64,000 nt of DNA from Anaerolineaceae bacterium (GTDB lineage: Bacteria > Chloroflexota > Anaerolineae > Anaerolineales > Anaerolineaceae). Position numbers and translations under genes: made by a program. Shown here piece after piece: positions 15,875 through 23,466 of the stretch (the first letter of the stretch is position 1; every line of letters begins with the position of its first letter). Under the pieces are notes generated by a model. It saw only the letters and a program-made list of their open reading frames with translations. It was not told the DNA's origin and made no database searches. The stretch covers positions 1 to 64,000 of the forward strand of contig JAENZI010000013.1 in the NCBI GenBank assembly GCA_016841365.1. The letters run 5' to 3'.

Positions 15875-17740
15875 TCACTCCGGATAAGACAAACCAAACC
15901 CAAAGGGGTAGAGCGGATCCTTTGAATCCGATGGGACATCTGCCCGTTGTTTGCGGACTGCCGCCATCAAGGATGGCAGTTCAAAGGGCAGTTTGCCCTG
16001 AGGTGCGACTATCCCAAAGATGACCTTCAACACTGCCTCATCGCTCGCGCCATAATCAACGAGCAATCCTTTAGCTGCTTGAGCAATTTCAGGGATCACC
16101 GCCGGGCGATCCATCGCGATGACCACGATTGTGGGCGTGGTGCGCAGTAATCGTAAAATGGCGGCTTTCGCTTCACCTTTGAAATCCAGGTCGCCATGAT
16201 GAAAGCCCTTTGCCATGGGGATATTCGTCTCGACCGGATACCAGGGCGTGCTCAGGCGCAACAGGGCAAAATCCGCATCTGCAGGGTCATCCACCACCTG
16301 TGCAAATTGACGGGCAACCGTCTCGTCCAGGTTCTCAACATAAACCTTTGGGGAGCGGGTCAACGGTAAAACCCCGTCATCGTTCTTCAACAGGGTGATT
16401 GCCTTCGACTGGGCAGCCTGCCCGAAGGCAAGGGACTCTGACGATCCAATCACCCGGGCCGTCAGCTCTGGATCGATAAAAGGCTGATCGAACAGACCCA
16501 GCTCAAACTTTAACCTCAACAAGCGCTCAACCGACTGGTCTATCCGCTCCTCTGCAATCAACCCTTCATTGACCAATGTCACGACATGTTGCGGGCAGCT
16601 TTCGCCGCCAAACTGATCCACCCCCGCCTCAAGGATCTTCCGAACCCGTTCGGTTTCGCTCAGGTGCTCAACACCCCAGGCGCGTGCAGCCCAGGTGAAA
16701 TCCGGTGTGACCAGGTCTGTGACCAAGCCCCAGTCGGTGCAAACCACGCCGTCATAGCCATACCGTTCTCGTAACAGCCCGGTGATAATTGCTTTGTTGT
16801 AAGCCATCGCCACGTTTTCATCGGTCTGATCAACAGGCACACCATAGTAAGGCATGATGGCTGCCGTGCCTGCTTCGATAGCTGCCTCGAACGGGATCAG
16901 GTGATATTCAAAATTGTCCCCTGGGTAAATCTGCCCTTGCTGAAAGGCAAAATGGGGGTCCATTCCCTCTTTTTGTGGGCCGCCCCCCGGGAAATGTTTG
17001 GTCATACAGGCAACACTATGCTGTCCGAGGCGTTCGCCCTGAAAACCTGCAATATAAGCCCTGCCTAACCAGGCCGTCAGATGGGCATTTTCGCCAAATG
17101 TGCCCCCGATGCGCGGCCAGCGGGGCTCGGTTGCCAAATCAATCTGCGGGTGAAGCGCCATGCGGATGCCGGTTGCCAGATACTCCTGCCGGGCAATATC
17201 TGCAAACTGCCAGACCAGTTCCTCATCACCAATCGCCCCAAACCCCAAAGGCTGGCACCATTGGGAATAATCCTTCGATTTCATCTCAAAGATGTTTTCG
17301 CTGAAGTGATGTCGCGGATCTGAGGCGATCGTGATCGGAATGCCCAGGCGTGTCTCTTCAGCAAATTTTTGGAGACGATTGCACCACTTAGCCAACGCCA
17401 ATGCACCCGGGATTTCCCAGATGTTGAAATGAGTCATCTTGTGATCGACTATCTGGTCTCTGGCAAATAGACCGAACTTCATCGAATCTTCTCCATCAGG
17501 CGTGTCAGGCGGGTCGATCGAACCATCCTCGCTGACGACAGAGCCATTGATAAAAAGCATGCCAGCCTTTTCTTCCAGGGTCATCTGACTGATCAGGTCT
17601 TTTACCCGGGCTTCTATGGGCTGGCGCGGATCCTCATAGATATCCAATTTGCCGTTCATGTTGAGGTCACGATAGGTGATGCCATCTTCAACTTTCAGCA
17701 ATTGCGAGTTTTCGTGCAAGATTGTGGATGCGTCTGTCAT
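15875..17740 (-). CDS. Glycoside hydrolase family 3 protein
   Basis: 621 residues with no signal peptide, so it acts in the cytoplasm. The N-terminal TIM barrel is clear: T-L-E-E-K-A-G near the start, K-H-F-P-G-G-G (substrate-binding Lys-His), and G-V-V-C-T-D336-W-G, whose aspartate is the GH3 nucleophile. The C-terminal alpha/beta-sandwich starts at about 455 (A-I-T-L-L-K-N-D-D-G-V-L-P-L). A fibronectin-III tail, common in larger GH3 enzymes, is absent. Expected activity is beta-glucosidase or a related exo-glycosidase. AAGGAGA lies before the ATG. It is a single gene on the minus strand. Confidence 0.93.
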   Translation of the reverse strand: MTDASTILHENSQLLKVEDGITYRDLNMNGKLDIYEDPRQPIEARVKDLISQMTLEEKAGMLFINGSVVSEDGSIDPPDTPDGEDSMKFGLFARDQIVDHKMTHFNIWEIPGALALAKWCNRLQKFAEETRLGIPITIASDPRHHFSENIFEMKSKDYSQWCQPLGFGAIGDEELVWQFADIARQEYLATGIRMALHPQIDLATEPRWPRIGGTFGENAHLTAWLGRAYIAGFQGERLGQHSVACMTKHFPGGGPQKEGMDPHFAFQQGQIYPGDNFEYHLIPFEAAIEAGTAAIMPYYGVPVDQTDENVAMAYNKAIITGLLRERYGYDGVVCTDWGLVTDLVTPDFTWAARAWGVEHLSETERVRKILEAGVDQFGGESCPQHVVTLVNEGLIAEERIDQSVERLLRLKFELGLFDQPFIDPELTARVIGSSESLAFGQAAQSKAITLLKNDDGVLPLTRSPKVYVENLDETVARQFAQVVDDPADADFALLRLSTPWYPVETNIPMAKGFHHGDLDFKGEAKAAILRLLRTTPTIVVIAMDRPAVIPEIAQAAKGLLVDYGASDEAVLKVIFGIVAPQGKLPFELPSLMAAVRKQRADVPSDSKDPLYPFGFGLSYPE

Positions 17741-17880
17741 CAGAGTTCTCCTTGTGGATCAAGTGAGGGCATATTTGTAATCAAACTAATTGCTTTATGA
17801 GGATTATAACCGAGAAGCCATTTGGCATTTCTGGTTACCCATTCCTGCTTCACAATTCCTGCCTGGAATGACAGGCTTAA

Positions 17881-17915
17881 AACAAAAAACTGATTCGCTT
17901 TGTGGAATCAGTTTT
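17881..17915 (-). terminator. Terminator after the sigma 1.1-like gene
   Basis: Arms 17905-17915 and 17886-17896 form a perfect 11-bp stem with an 8-base loop, followed on the minus strand by TTTTTTGTTTT. It is 28 bases after the stop of the small gene, which therefore has a defined transcript end. Confidence 0.88.
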
Positions 17916-17943
17916 ACAGTATTTAGATAAACAATCAGCTCAT

Positions 17944-18183
17944 TCAATCTCGGTCATCATCGTCCAGATGGTCCGCGTCCTCCCCAAAGGGGATATCGGC
18001 GCACAGCAATGCCGCAAAAACCCGCTCGATCTGGTCCATGCTATCCTCGGGGCAGGGATAGTAACGCAGGATATCTTCATAGGTGATGTAAGACTGCTGC
18101 CTGCCGAGTTGAAATAACTTTGCTATCGGCGAGATCTTTCGTGCGCTTTCTGAAGTGTTGGGTGCCTCAATTTCTTGATCCAT
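17944..18183 (-). CDS. Stand-alone sigma-70 region 1.1-like protein with acidic tail
   Basis: 79 residues. Residues about 18-76 align without gaps to residues about 19-77 of the RpoD encoded just upstream; by eye about 27 of 59 positions are identical (shared A-K-L-x-Q-L-G-R, D-I-L-R and E-D near the end). In RpoD this is the N-terminal region 1.1-like domain, which in characterised sigma factors occupies the RNA polymerase DNA channel and blocks free sigma from binding DNA. Here the domain is alone, with no region 2 or 4, and ends in an acidic tail (D-D-D-D-R-D). Domain plus acidic tail resembles the architecture of the Firmicutes delta subunit. The ATG at 18183 is chosen because GAAGAAGG lies five bases upstream. 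It is 203 bases downstream of rpoD, with its own candidate promoter and a strong terminator. Function unknown; an RNA polymerase regulator is inferred. Confidence 0.82.
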   Translation of the reverse strand: MDQEIEAPNTSESARKISPIAKLFQLGRQQSYITYEDILRYYPCPEDSMDQIERVFAALLCADIPFGEDADHLDDDDRD

Positions 18184-18249
18184 ATGCGCCTTCTTCAATC
18201 AAAACAATAAAATTAATAATAATGATGATCCGTTTCCTAATTCAGATCG

Positions 18250-18255
18250 ATTATA
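18250..18255 (-). promoter_or_regulatory. Candidate -10 box for the sigma 1.1-like gene
   Basis: A perfect minus-strand TATAAT in a very AT-rich stretch between rpoD and the small gene, 66 bases before its start codon. No convincing -35 hexamer at 16-18 bases. Confidence 0.4.
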
Positions 18256-18386
18256 AGCATATTATTATTTAACGAAAACTTCAACCATTTTCGCCATCTG
18301 AATGACAAGATTCATCCAGCCAATCATCCCGGGAAATATATGATGTTGGCAAACTTCGTTCCAGATTTTGCGATTCAAGATTTTGC

Positions 18387-19613
18387 TTAAGAAAGGTAAT
18401 CACGCAGGCAGCGTTTAACAGATGGATGGCGCAGCCGCGAGAGTGCTTGCGCCTGGATTTGACGCACCCGCTCACGAGTCACACCCATCTTCTGGCCGAC
18501 TTCCTCCAGAGTATAGGATTGCCCATCCAACAAGCCAAAGCGCAACTGCAAAATACGCACCTCGCGTGAAGGCAGGTCTTCAAGCACAGCGATCAATTGC
18601 TCTTTGAGCAAATTCGTAGTCGCAGAATCATCTGGCTGTGGAATCTCATCATCCTCAATGAAATCTCCAAGTGTAGAATCGCCCTCATCATCGGTGGGCA
18701 GTTCCAATGATAACGGCCGCCGGGCAACCTGCAGCATATGCTCCACTTTTTCGGGCGTGACCTCCAGGGCTTCAGCCAGTTCTTCCAGGGTGGGTTTACG
18801 GTCAAACTGTTGGGTCAACTCATGCTGGATGCGCATCATTTTATTGATCTGGTCGCCCATATGCACGGGCACACGGATGGTGCGTCCCTGATCTGCCACC
18901 GCCCGCGAAATCGCCTGGCGGATCCACCAGGTGGCATAAGTGCTGAACTTATACCCCCTCCGGTATTCATACTTCTTGGTGGCACGCATCAGGCCGATGT
19001 TGCCTTCCTGGATCAGGTCGAGAAAGGGCACACCGCGGTTCATATATTTCTTCGCGACACTGATCACCAGCCGCGAATTGGCCGTGATCAAATGCTCCCG
19101 GGCTTTCCAGCCATCCTCCACCAGGCGCCGCAGCTCTACCCGTCGCCTCTCGTTGACGTTTCCCCGCGCCAGTTCCGCCCGTGCCATCCGGCCACTTTCA
19201 ATCCGTTGGGCAAGTTCAATCTCCTCCGCGGAAGTTAGCAGGGGCACACGGCTGACCTCTTTAAAGTAAAGACCAATGGTGTCTCTGGTTTCAATATTTT
19301 CCAGATCATCCGATGGTGCCGGTGTTTCGTTGTGATTAACCCCTTTACTTTTTTTCTTTTTGTCACGGGGGATCGCCCCCTGCGGTGGGTCTTCAAGCAA
19401 TTCCGAGTCCTCAACATAGGGAATACCTGCGCTGATCAACGCAGAAAATACAAATTCCAATTCCTCCACACGCTGTTCCGCATCCGGGAAAAACCGGAGG
19501 ATGTCAGACGTGCTCACAAAGGATTTTTTGCGGCCTAATTGGATCAATTTGGCAACAGACGAAGCGGATTGCGCCCCTTCGAGTGCTACCCCCTGTTTCT
19601 TTGTTTTACCCAT
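18387..19613 (-). CDS. rpoD: Primary RNA polymerase sigma factor (sigma-70)
   Basis: 408 residues. Regions in order: a compact region 1.1-like domain (about 19-77), a Lys-rich linker, region 1.2 (D-T-I-G-L-Y-F-K-E-V and A-Q-R-I-E), region 2 with the promoter-recognition signature D-L-I-Q-E-G-N-I-G-L and T-Y-A-T-W-W-I-R-Q-A-I, region 3 (I-R-V-P-V-H-M), and region 4 with the helix-turn-helix T-L-E-E-V-G-Q-K-M-G-V-T-R-E-R-V-R-Q-I. All core and DNA-binding elements are intact, so this is a housekeeping sigma. AAAGGA lies upstream of the ATG. The region 1.1-like domain is duplicated in the small gene downstream. Some chloroflexi carry more than one RpoD-type sigma, so it may not be the only one. 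Confidence 0.97.
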   Translation of the reverse strand: MGKTKKQGVALEGAQSASSVAKLIQLGRKKSFVSTSDILRFFPDAEQRVEELEFVFSALISAGIPYVEDSELLEDPPQGAIPRDKKKKSKGVNHNETPAPSDDLENIETRDTIGLYFKEVSRVPLLTSAEEIELAQRIESGRMARAELARGNVNERRRVELRRLVEDGWKAREHLITANSRLVISVAKKYMNRGVPFLDLIQEGNIGLMRATKKYEYRRGYKFSTYATWWIRQAISRAVADQGRTIRVPVHMGDQINKMMRIQHELTQQFDRKPTLEELAEALEVTPEKVEHMLQVARRPLSLELPTDDEGDSTLGDFIEDDEIPQPDDSATTNLLKEQLIAVLEDLPSREVRILQLRFGLLDGQSYTLEEVGQKMGVTRERVRQIQAQALSRLRHPSVKRCLRDYLS

Positions 19614-19827
19614 GGAATCCTTTCAATTGATGCCAGGTGTGCTTGGTATGAAATTTGGTCCCCAATCGTACGTCTACATATGACCCACAAAACGCATCTG
19701 GGGAGAATTTTATGATCATCACATATATGAGGATATTATTTTTTAAGCAAAATATCAACCATTTGCTAAAACTGACTGCAAAAAACATCAGGAAATCGAG
19801 ACATATGACATCTTTTAAAAGCAATTT

Positions 19828-19857
19828 TTGACAAAGTGTCCAAAAATTTTATACAAT
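19828..19857 (+). promoter_or_regulatory. Promoter of the lipoprotein gene at 19888
   Basis: A perfect TTGACA (19828-19833), 18-base spacer and TACAAT (19852-19857). Transcription should start near 19864, leaving a short leader with GTGGAGG. Confidence 0.75.
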
Positions 19858-19887
19858 ACCAAAAATCAGCACATGTGGAGGTAAACG

Positions 19888-20559
19888 ATGTTCAAAAAAG
19901 AGCAGTGGATGATCGTGTTAGTGTTTACATCAATTCTTTTGGCATCGTTATCTTGTTCCATGCCATCCTGGTTAGGGGCATCACCTTCCGGACTCCAATT
20001 GGAGGAAACAATCCAGGCAATGCAAATGGCCACAGAAAGACATCATAACCAGAACACCTCAAACATCGCAGGGCAATGGACGATTGAAGAGTGCAACGCG
20101 ATCCAAGATGTAACAATCACTGTGAAGCGTTTTGAAGAATATCAAGTCGATGAAGGGCATGTTGAATGCGACTACTCACATGAAATCCTTAATGTCAGCC
20201 AACTCCCAATCAGAATCATTTATTATAAGCACTTTTATTATGGCGGCCTTGAGCCGCCCAATGATTATGAATTTGGATGGAACAAAGTTGCCCCCCGCCA
20301 AACTTCAGAAACTTGGATTTTATCATCCTTCCTAAGTGACTGTGCAAATTGCACGCCTACAAGATATGAATCAATCCATTTCAGTATTGCTGTCGTTTAT
20401 GATAACCCTCAATGCGAATGGATCACCGCGGGTGATGGCATTCACTTTGATATACTGCAAATCGCTGAAGAACAACCGCTGTTAGCACCATGCACAACGA
20501 TCTCGCCGATAACTTACTCAGAGGCAGTACCGGATATTTCCATCGGGTTGCGGCGTTAA
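19888..20559 (+). CDS. Predicted lipoprotein of unknown function
   Basis: 223 residues, unrecognised. A signal peptide ends in the lipobox L-A-S-L-S-C (Cys about 23), then a polar linker and a mixed domain with a C-rich pattern: E-C-N, V-E-C-D-Y, D-C-A-N-C-T and Q-C-E-W, plus P-C-T-T. The paired cysteines suggest disulfides outside the membrane. G-Q-W-T-I-E-E-C at the start of the domain is reminiscent of small extracytoplasmic beta-barrels, but I cannot name a family. It has a strong promoter, a good ribosome site and a terminator, so it is a monocistronic gene. Confidence 0.75.
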   Translation: MFKKEQWMIVLVFTSILLASLSCSMPSWLGASPSGLQLEETIQAMQMATERHHNQNTSNIAGQWTIEECNAIQDVTITVKRFEEYQVDEGHVECDYSHEILNVSQLPIRIIYYKHFYYGGLEPPNDYEFGWNKVAPRQTSETWILSSFLSDCANCTPTRYESIHFSIAVVYDNPQCEWITAGDGIHFDILQIAEEQPLLAPCTTISPITYSEAVPDISIGLRR

Positions 20560-20582
20560 CACAGAGCTCAATGAATTAAACC

Positions 20583-20613
20583 AAAAACTCGTGCAAAATG
20601 GCACGAGTTTTTT
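20583..20613. terminator. Bidirectional terminator
   Basis: Perfect stem of at least 9 bp around the loop AAAATG, with an A-run before and a T-run after, between the convergent lipoprotein gene and the tRNA-Ser genes. Confidence 0.85.
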
Positions 20614-20618
20614 GTCAG

Positions 20619-20708
20619 CGGGGAGGGGGGGATTCGAACCCCCGGTTGAGCTATACACCCAACAACCACTTAGCAGGCGGCCCCAATCAACCACTCTGGC
20701 ACCTCCCC
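20619..20708 (-). tRNA. tRNA-Ser (anticodon GCT)
   Basis: A 90-base class II tRNA on the minus strand. Acceptor arms GGGGAGG and CCTCCCC pair perfectly with discriminator G; the anticodon loop C-T-GCT-A-A reads AGC/AGU; a long variable arm and the GGTTCGAAT T-loop are present. CCA is not encoded. It lies 30 bases downstream of the next tRNA, so the two are probably cut from one transcript. Confidence 0.96.
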
Positions 20709-20738
20709 AATTTAATGAATAACCCTCCTGAATTCAGG

Positions 20739-20825
20739 CGGAGGGAGAGGGATTCGAACCCACGGTGGGCGCAAACCCACACCTGTTTTCAAGACAGGCG
20801 CCATAGTCCACTCGGCCATCCCTCC
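20739..20825 (-). tRNA. tRNA-Ser (anticodon TGA)
   Basis: An 87-base class II tRNA. Acceptor arms GGAGGGA and TCCCTCC, discriminator G, anticodon loop C-T-TGA-A-A (reads UCA and, by wobble, other UCN codons), and a long variable arm. CCA is not encoded. First gene of a two-tRNA unit. Confidence 0.96.
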
Positions 20826-20875
20826 AGAAATGAGATTCTACTATTAAATGCCCCTCATCACAAGGAAGGCGCTTA

Positions 20876-20903
20876 ATTATAGCACCTTGAAATTGAGATG
20901 CAA
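20876..20903 (-). promoter_or_regulatory. Promoter of the tRNA-Ser pair
   Basis: Minus-strand TTGCAT (20898-20903), 16-base spacer and a perfect TATAAT (20876-20881), about 50 bases upstream of tRNA-Ser(TGA). Confidence 0.65.
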
Positions 20904-20989
20904 CACGCAGATCGGATGATATTAAAGATAATGTTCAAGAAGCATATTATGAGATAGTATCCAGCACCAGAATATTTCAATAAACCAAG

Positions 20990-21637
20990 TCACTCTTGTT
21001 CCGCATCCCCAGCCTTTTCTCGGGGGAAGTAAACCGCCATCCGATCGCCAAAGTCCTGAATATAGAGACCTTTGGGCTTGAGCAGCAACCAGAAAAAAGC
21101 ATAAAGGTCACCAACTGCACCTGAGGCATTCATCGTGACCAGTAACAAAATCGGTAAAACCCAAGCCGACGGCAAGATCAACATCAGTCCAAACCCAACA
21201 ACTGAGATAACTACCAGCGGCGCCAGACTGATGATCAGATAAGCCGGTTTTGGGATAAACCAGTCAGGCGCAGCAGCATAGGCATAAAAGCCGCGAAAAC
21301 CAAACTTTGGTCGTCCACCCGTAAAAAGCCAAAAGAACAAGCCGTGAATAGCCTCATGCAAAAAGATCATCCCTACAATCACACTGATCAAGATTATTAT
21401 GGTAACAAGAAAAGTTCCTGACAAATATCCTGAAAATAATCCATCCAAAGGGTCTGTAAACAGTGAGGGACGTATAAGCTGCAGGAATTTAAAAGATAGC
21501 AACACTGAACCTGCAAACATCCCCAAGCTGGCAATGTTCAGTGCGATGGCAAGTTTGATATCCTTGGCAAGGTTTAAATTTGCACTTAATTGATAAGTGC
21601 CTGGCAACACTTGCATGGGTCGTTGAGTTTCAGTCAT
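20990..21637 (-). CDS. DUF3267-type membrane zincin (putative metalloprotease)
   Basis: 215 residues with about four hydrophobic segments. The zinc motif H94-E-A-I-H98 lies in a membrane-proximal helix, followed by F-W-L-F-T-G-G-R-P and F-R-G-F-Y-A-Y-A-A-A-P; a later N-A-S-G-A-V-G-D could supply the third ligand. This layout matches DUF3267 proteins, thought to be integral-membrane zincins. I chose the ATG at 21637, seven bases after the stop of its paralogue; the frame is open further upstream only because it overlaps that gene. The substrate is unknown. The pairing with a motif-less paralogue is described among the findings. Confidence 0.85.
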   Translation of the reverse strand: MTETQRPMQVLPGTYQLSANLNLAKDIKLAIALNIASLGMFAGSVLLSFKFLQLIRPSLFTDPLDGLFSGYLSGTFLVTIIILISVIVGMIFLHEAIHGLFFWLFTGGRPKFGFRGFYAYAAAPDWFIPKPAYLIISLAPLVVISVVGFGLMLILPSAWVLPILLLVTMNASGAVGDLYAFFWLLLKPKGLYIQDFGDRMAVYFPREKAGDAEQE

Positions 21638-21644
21638 GCCAATC

Positions 21645-22271
21645 TTATCCCTCATCATTTGCTTGGGCATGGTACACACGAATGCCATCGCCATAGTCCA
21701 GCACGAGCGAGCCATTTGGTTTGCGCATCGCCCACCACACCATGGCTGCATCGCTGAGGGCTGCTGCCAGGTTGAGCGAAACCAGCAGCAACACACCGGG
21801 CACCAGGTTGAGCGGCACCACCATCACCGCCAATACACCCAAAACCGTGATCAAGATCGCCGGCGTCAGCCGGATGGCAGCGTAAAGATTTCTTGTTAGA
21901 TACCATTCAGGTGCTGCGGCATAAGTATAAAAGCCTCTAAATCCTACGCTTGGACGCTGGCCTGTGAACACCCAAAACAATACCCAGCGCATGCCTTCGT
22001 TCAAAACGATCATCAGCCCGACCGAAAGCACCAGCAGCAATACCCCGCGCCAAAATTCCCGCATCCCGGTGATAATCAGGATGTTCTCCTCTGCGAGATA
22101 CGCCGGACGCAGCACCGCCAGGCTTTTTACCAGCAGCCAGCCGACGCCAAACAACACGCCAATCCCCGCCAAGTTCAAGATCATTCCCCATCCCCGGTTC
22201 TCGTTCAAATCCAGTTTTCCAATCTGACGGTAATTTTCCGGTAAATCTTGCGTTGCTCTAAATTTGCTCAT
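21645..22271 (-). CDS. DUF3267-like paralogue lacking the zinc motif (pseudo-protease)
   Basis: 208 residues, clearly paralogous to the zincin encoded immediately downstream: both share F-W-V/L-F-T-G-x-R-P, G-F-R-G-F-Y-x-Y-A-A-A-P and a C-terminal D-Y/F-G-D. At the place of H-E-A-I-H it reads N91-E-G-M-R95, so both zinc-binding histidines are gone while the glutamate remains. The aspartate of the putative third-ligand segment is retained. The protein is intact, of normal length and has a purine-rich ribosome site, so it is not a decaying pseudogene. A role as regulatory or structural partner of the active paralogue is inferred. Confidence 0.8.
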   Translation of the reverse strand: MSKFRATQDLPENYRQIGKLDLNENRGWGMILNLAGIGVLFGVGWLLVKSLAVLRPAYLAEENILIITGMREFWRGVLLLVLSVGLMIVLNEGMRWVLFWVFTGQRPSVGFRGFYTYAAAPEWYLTRNLYAAIRLTPAILITVLGVLAVMVVPLNLVPGVLLLVSLNLAAALSDAAMVWWAMRKPNGSLVLDYGDGIRVYHAQANDEG

Positions 22272-22347
22272 CCTTACTTTCCACTCCTCTCAAGCCCACA
22301 TCGTCCCCAAATTTAATCTCCATCAGCCAACAAATTGGGGCACAGCC

Positions 22348-23466
22348 TCACTCGACGACGGTATTGGTCGGCCAGGGCGTGCTGGTCTCAACGGCACTCG
22401 TGGCCGAGTCTGTTCCCGCGTTTTCTGCTGGGAGGGTCATGCTTGGTTCAGGGGATGGCGGTGGCTGGGTCTCTGTCGCGGCAAATGGCGCTGTCCAGCT
22501 TGCCTGTGGCGATGGCGATACCTCTGTCAAATTCCGAAAGGCAGCTCCATTCCTCAGATAAACATAAACCAGCAAAACAAACACTAAAAGCAGGATTGCC
22601 AGACAGCCCAGTCGCCTGCGGCGCTTTTTCAGGTCAGCAACTGCCCTTTGTGCCTCTGCTAGGGGCATTTGCATCAACACCAGTGTCACGTTGTCATGCC
22701 CGCCGCGCTGGTTAGCCATGTCGATCAGCACCTGCGGGGCGTCCTCCAGGGATTTTGTCTGGATCACCTCGCGGATTTCATCATCTTGCACCAAGTCCGT
22801 TATACCGTCACTGCACAGCAATAAGATGTCGCCAGGCAAGAGCTTTGCGCCCTGGTTATCAAGCGCATCCGCCTCGCTTTCACCCTCGAACAGCCACATC
22901 CTGAAATCCGGTTTTGGTGTCTGTTGAGAGCCCAAGTAGCGCCGGATGATATGCGCGTTGGGGTGGTCTACCGCCTCATCTTCTGTCAGCATCCCTGCAT
23001 CATAAGCCTCCTGCAGCCAGGTATGATCTGTGGATAATTGGATCAGGTGCCCTTGACGCAAGAGGTAAATGCGTGAATCGCCCAAATTAGCCGTGAACAA
23101 CCTGTCGCCAATCACCCAGGCACAGGCGCAAGTCGTCCCCATCCCCTTCCGACCCTTTTCCGTCAATGAGGCACGAAAAATTTCGTTGCTGGCGCGGGCA
23201 ACCGCCTTCTCCATCGCTGCCAGCGGCTGGCGTCCATCACTGGCTGTCAGCTCTTCCGTGAGGATCGACACCCCCATCTCCGCCGCCACCTCACCTGCGC
23301 GATGCCCGCCAATGCCGTCACATAACACAGCCAGAACCGATGGCGTTTTCCGATCGGGTCCCGTGCGGAATGCCGCCACCCGGTAGCGGTCTTCGTTCTG
23401 CTTTCCTGTCCGACCGGGGTGACTTGCTGCTTTAAACTTCAAATGAGTACGGTTTTCTTCGGTCAT
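22348..23466 (-). CDS. PP2C-type protein Ser/Thr phosphatase with transmembrane segment
   Basis: 372 residues. The catalytic domain (about 8-258) holds N-E25-D26-R, C-D50-G-I-G-G-H-x-A-G-E, N-L-G-D-S-R, C-S-D-G-I-T-D-L and H-D-N-V-T-L, i.e. the metal-binding aspartates of PPM/PrpC/Stp phosphatases. A K-K-R-R-R-R stretch precedes one transmembrane helix (about 283-301), then a Pro/Ser/Thr-rich tail of about 65 residues outside the cell. It reverses Ser/Thr phosphorylation in the cytoplasm. Its ATG overlaps the stop of the FHA protein gene (ATGA), so the two are coupled. No Hanks-type kinase gene is in the window. Confidence 0.93.
   Translation of the reverse strand: MTEENRTHLKFKAASHPGRTGKQNEDRYRVAAFRTGPDRKTPSVLAVLCDGIGGHRAGEVAAEMGVSILTEELTASDGRQPLAAMEKAVARASNEIFRASLTEKGRKGMGTTCACAWVIGDRLFTANLGDSRIYLLRQGHLIQLSTDHTWLQEAYDAGMLTEDEAVDHPNAHIIRRYLGSQQTPKPDFRMWLFEGESEADALDNQGAKLLPGDILLLCSDGITDLVQDDEIREVIQTKSLEDAPQVLIDMANQRGGHDNVTLVLMQMPLAEAQRAVADLKKRRRRLGCLAILLLVFVLLVYVYLRNGAAFRNLTEVSPSPQASWTAPFAATETQPPPSPEPSMTLPAENAGTDSATSAVETSTPWPTNTVVE

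Noticed and set aside
17741-17880. Small gene or RNA between the GH3 and sigma 1.1-like genes
   Set aside because: Apart from the terminator hairpin I see neither an open frame with a ribosome site nor a conserved RNA structure.
18281-18475. Minus-strand open frame across the 3' end of rpoD
   Set aside because: It overlaps region 4 of RpoD in another frame, lacks a ribosome site and has no recognisable domain.
21638-21796. N-terminal extension of the active DUF3267 gene
   Set aside because: The Cys/Trp/Met-rich extension overlaps the upstream paralogue out of frame; the ATG at 21637 gives a start typical of the family.
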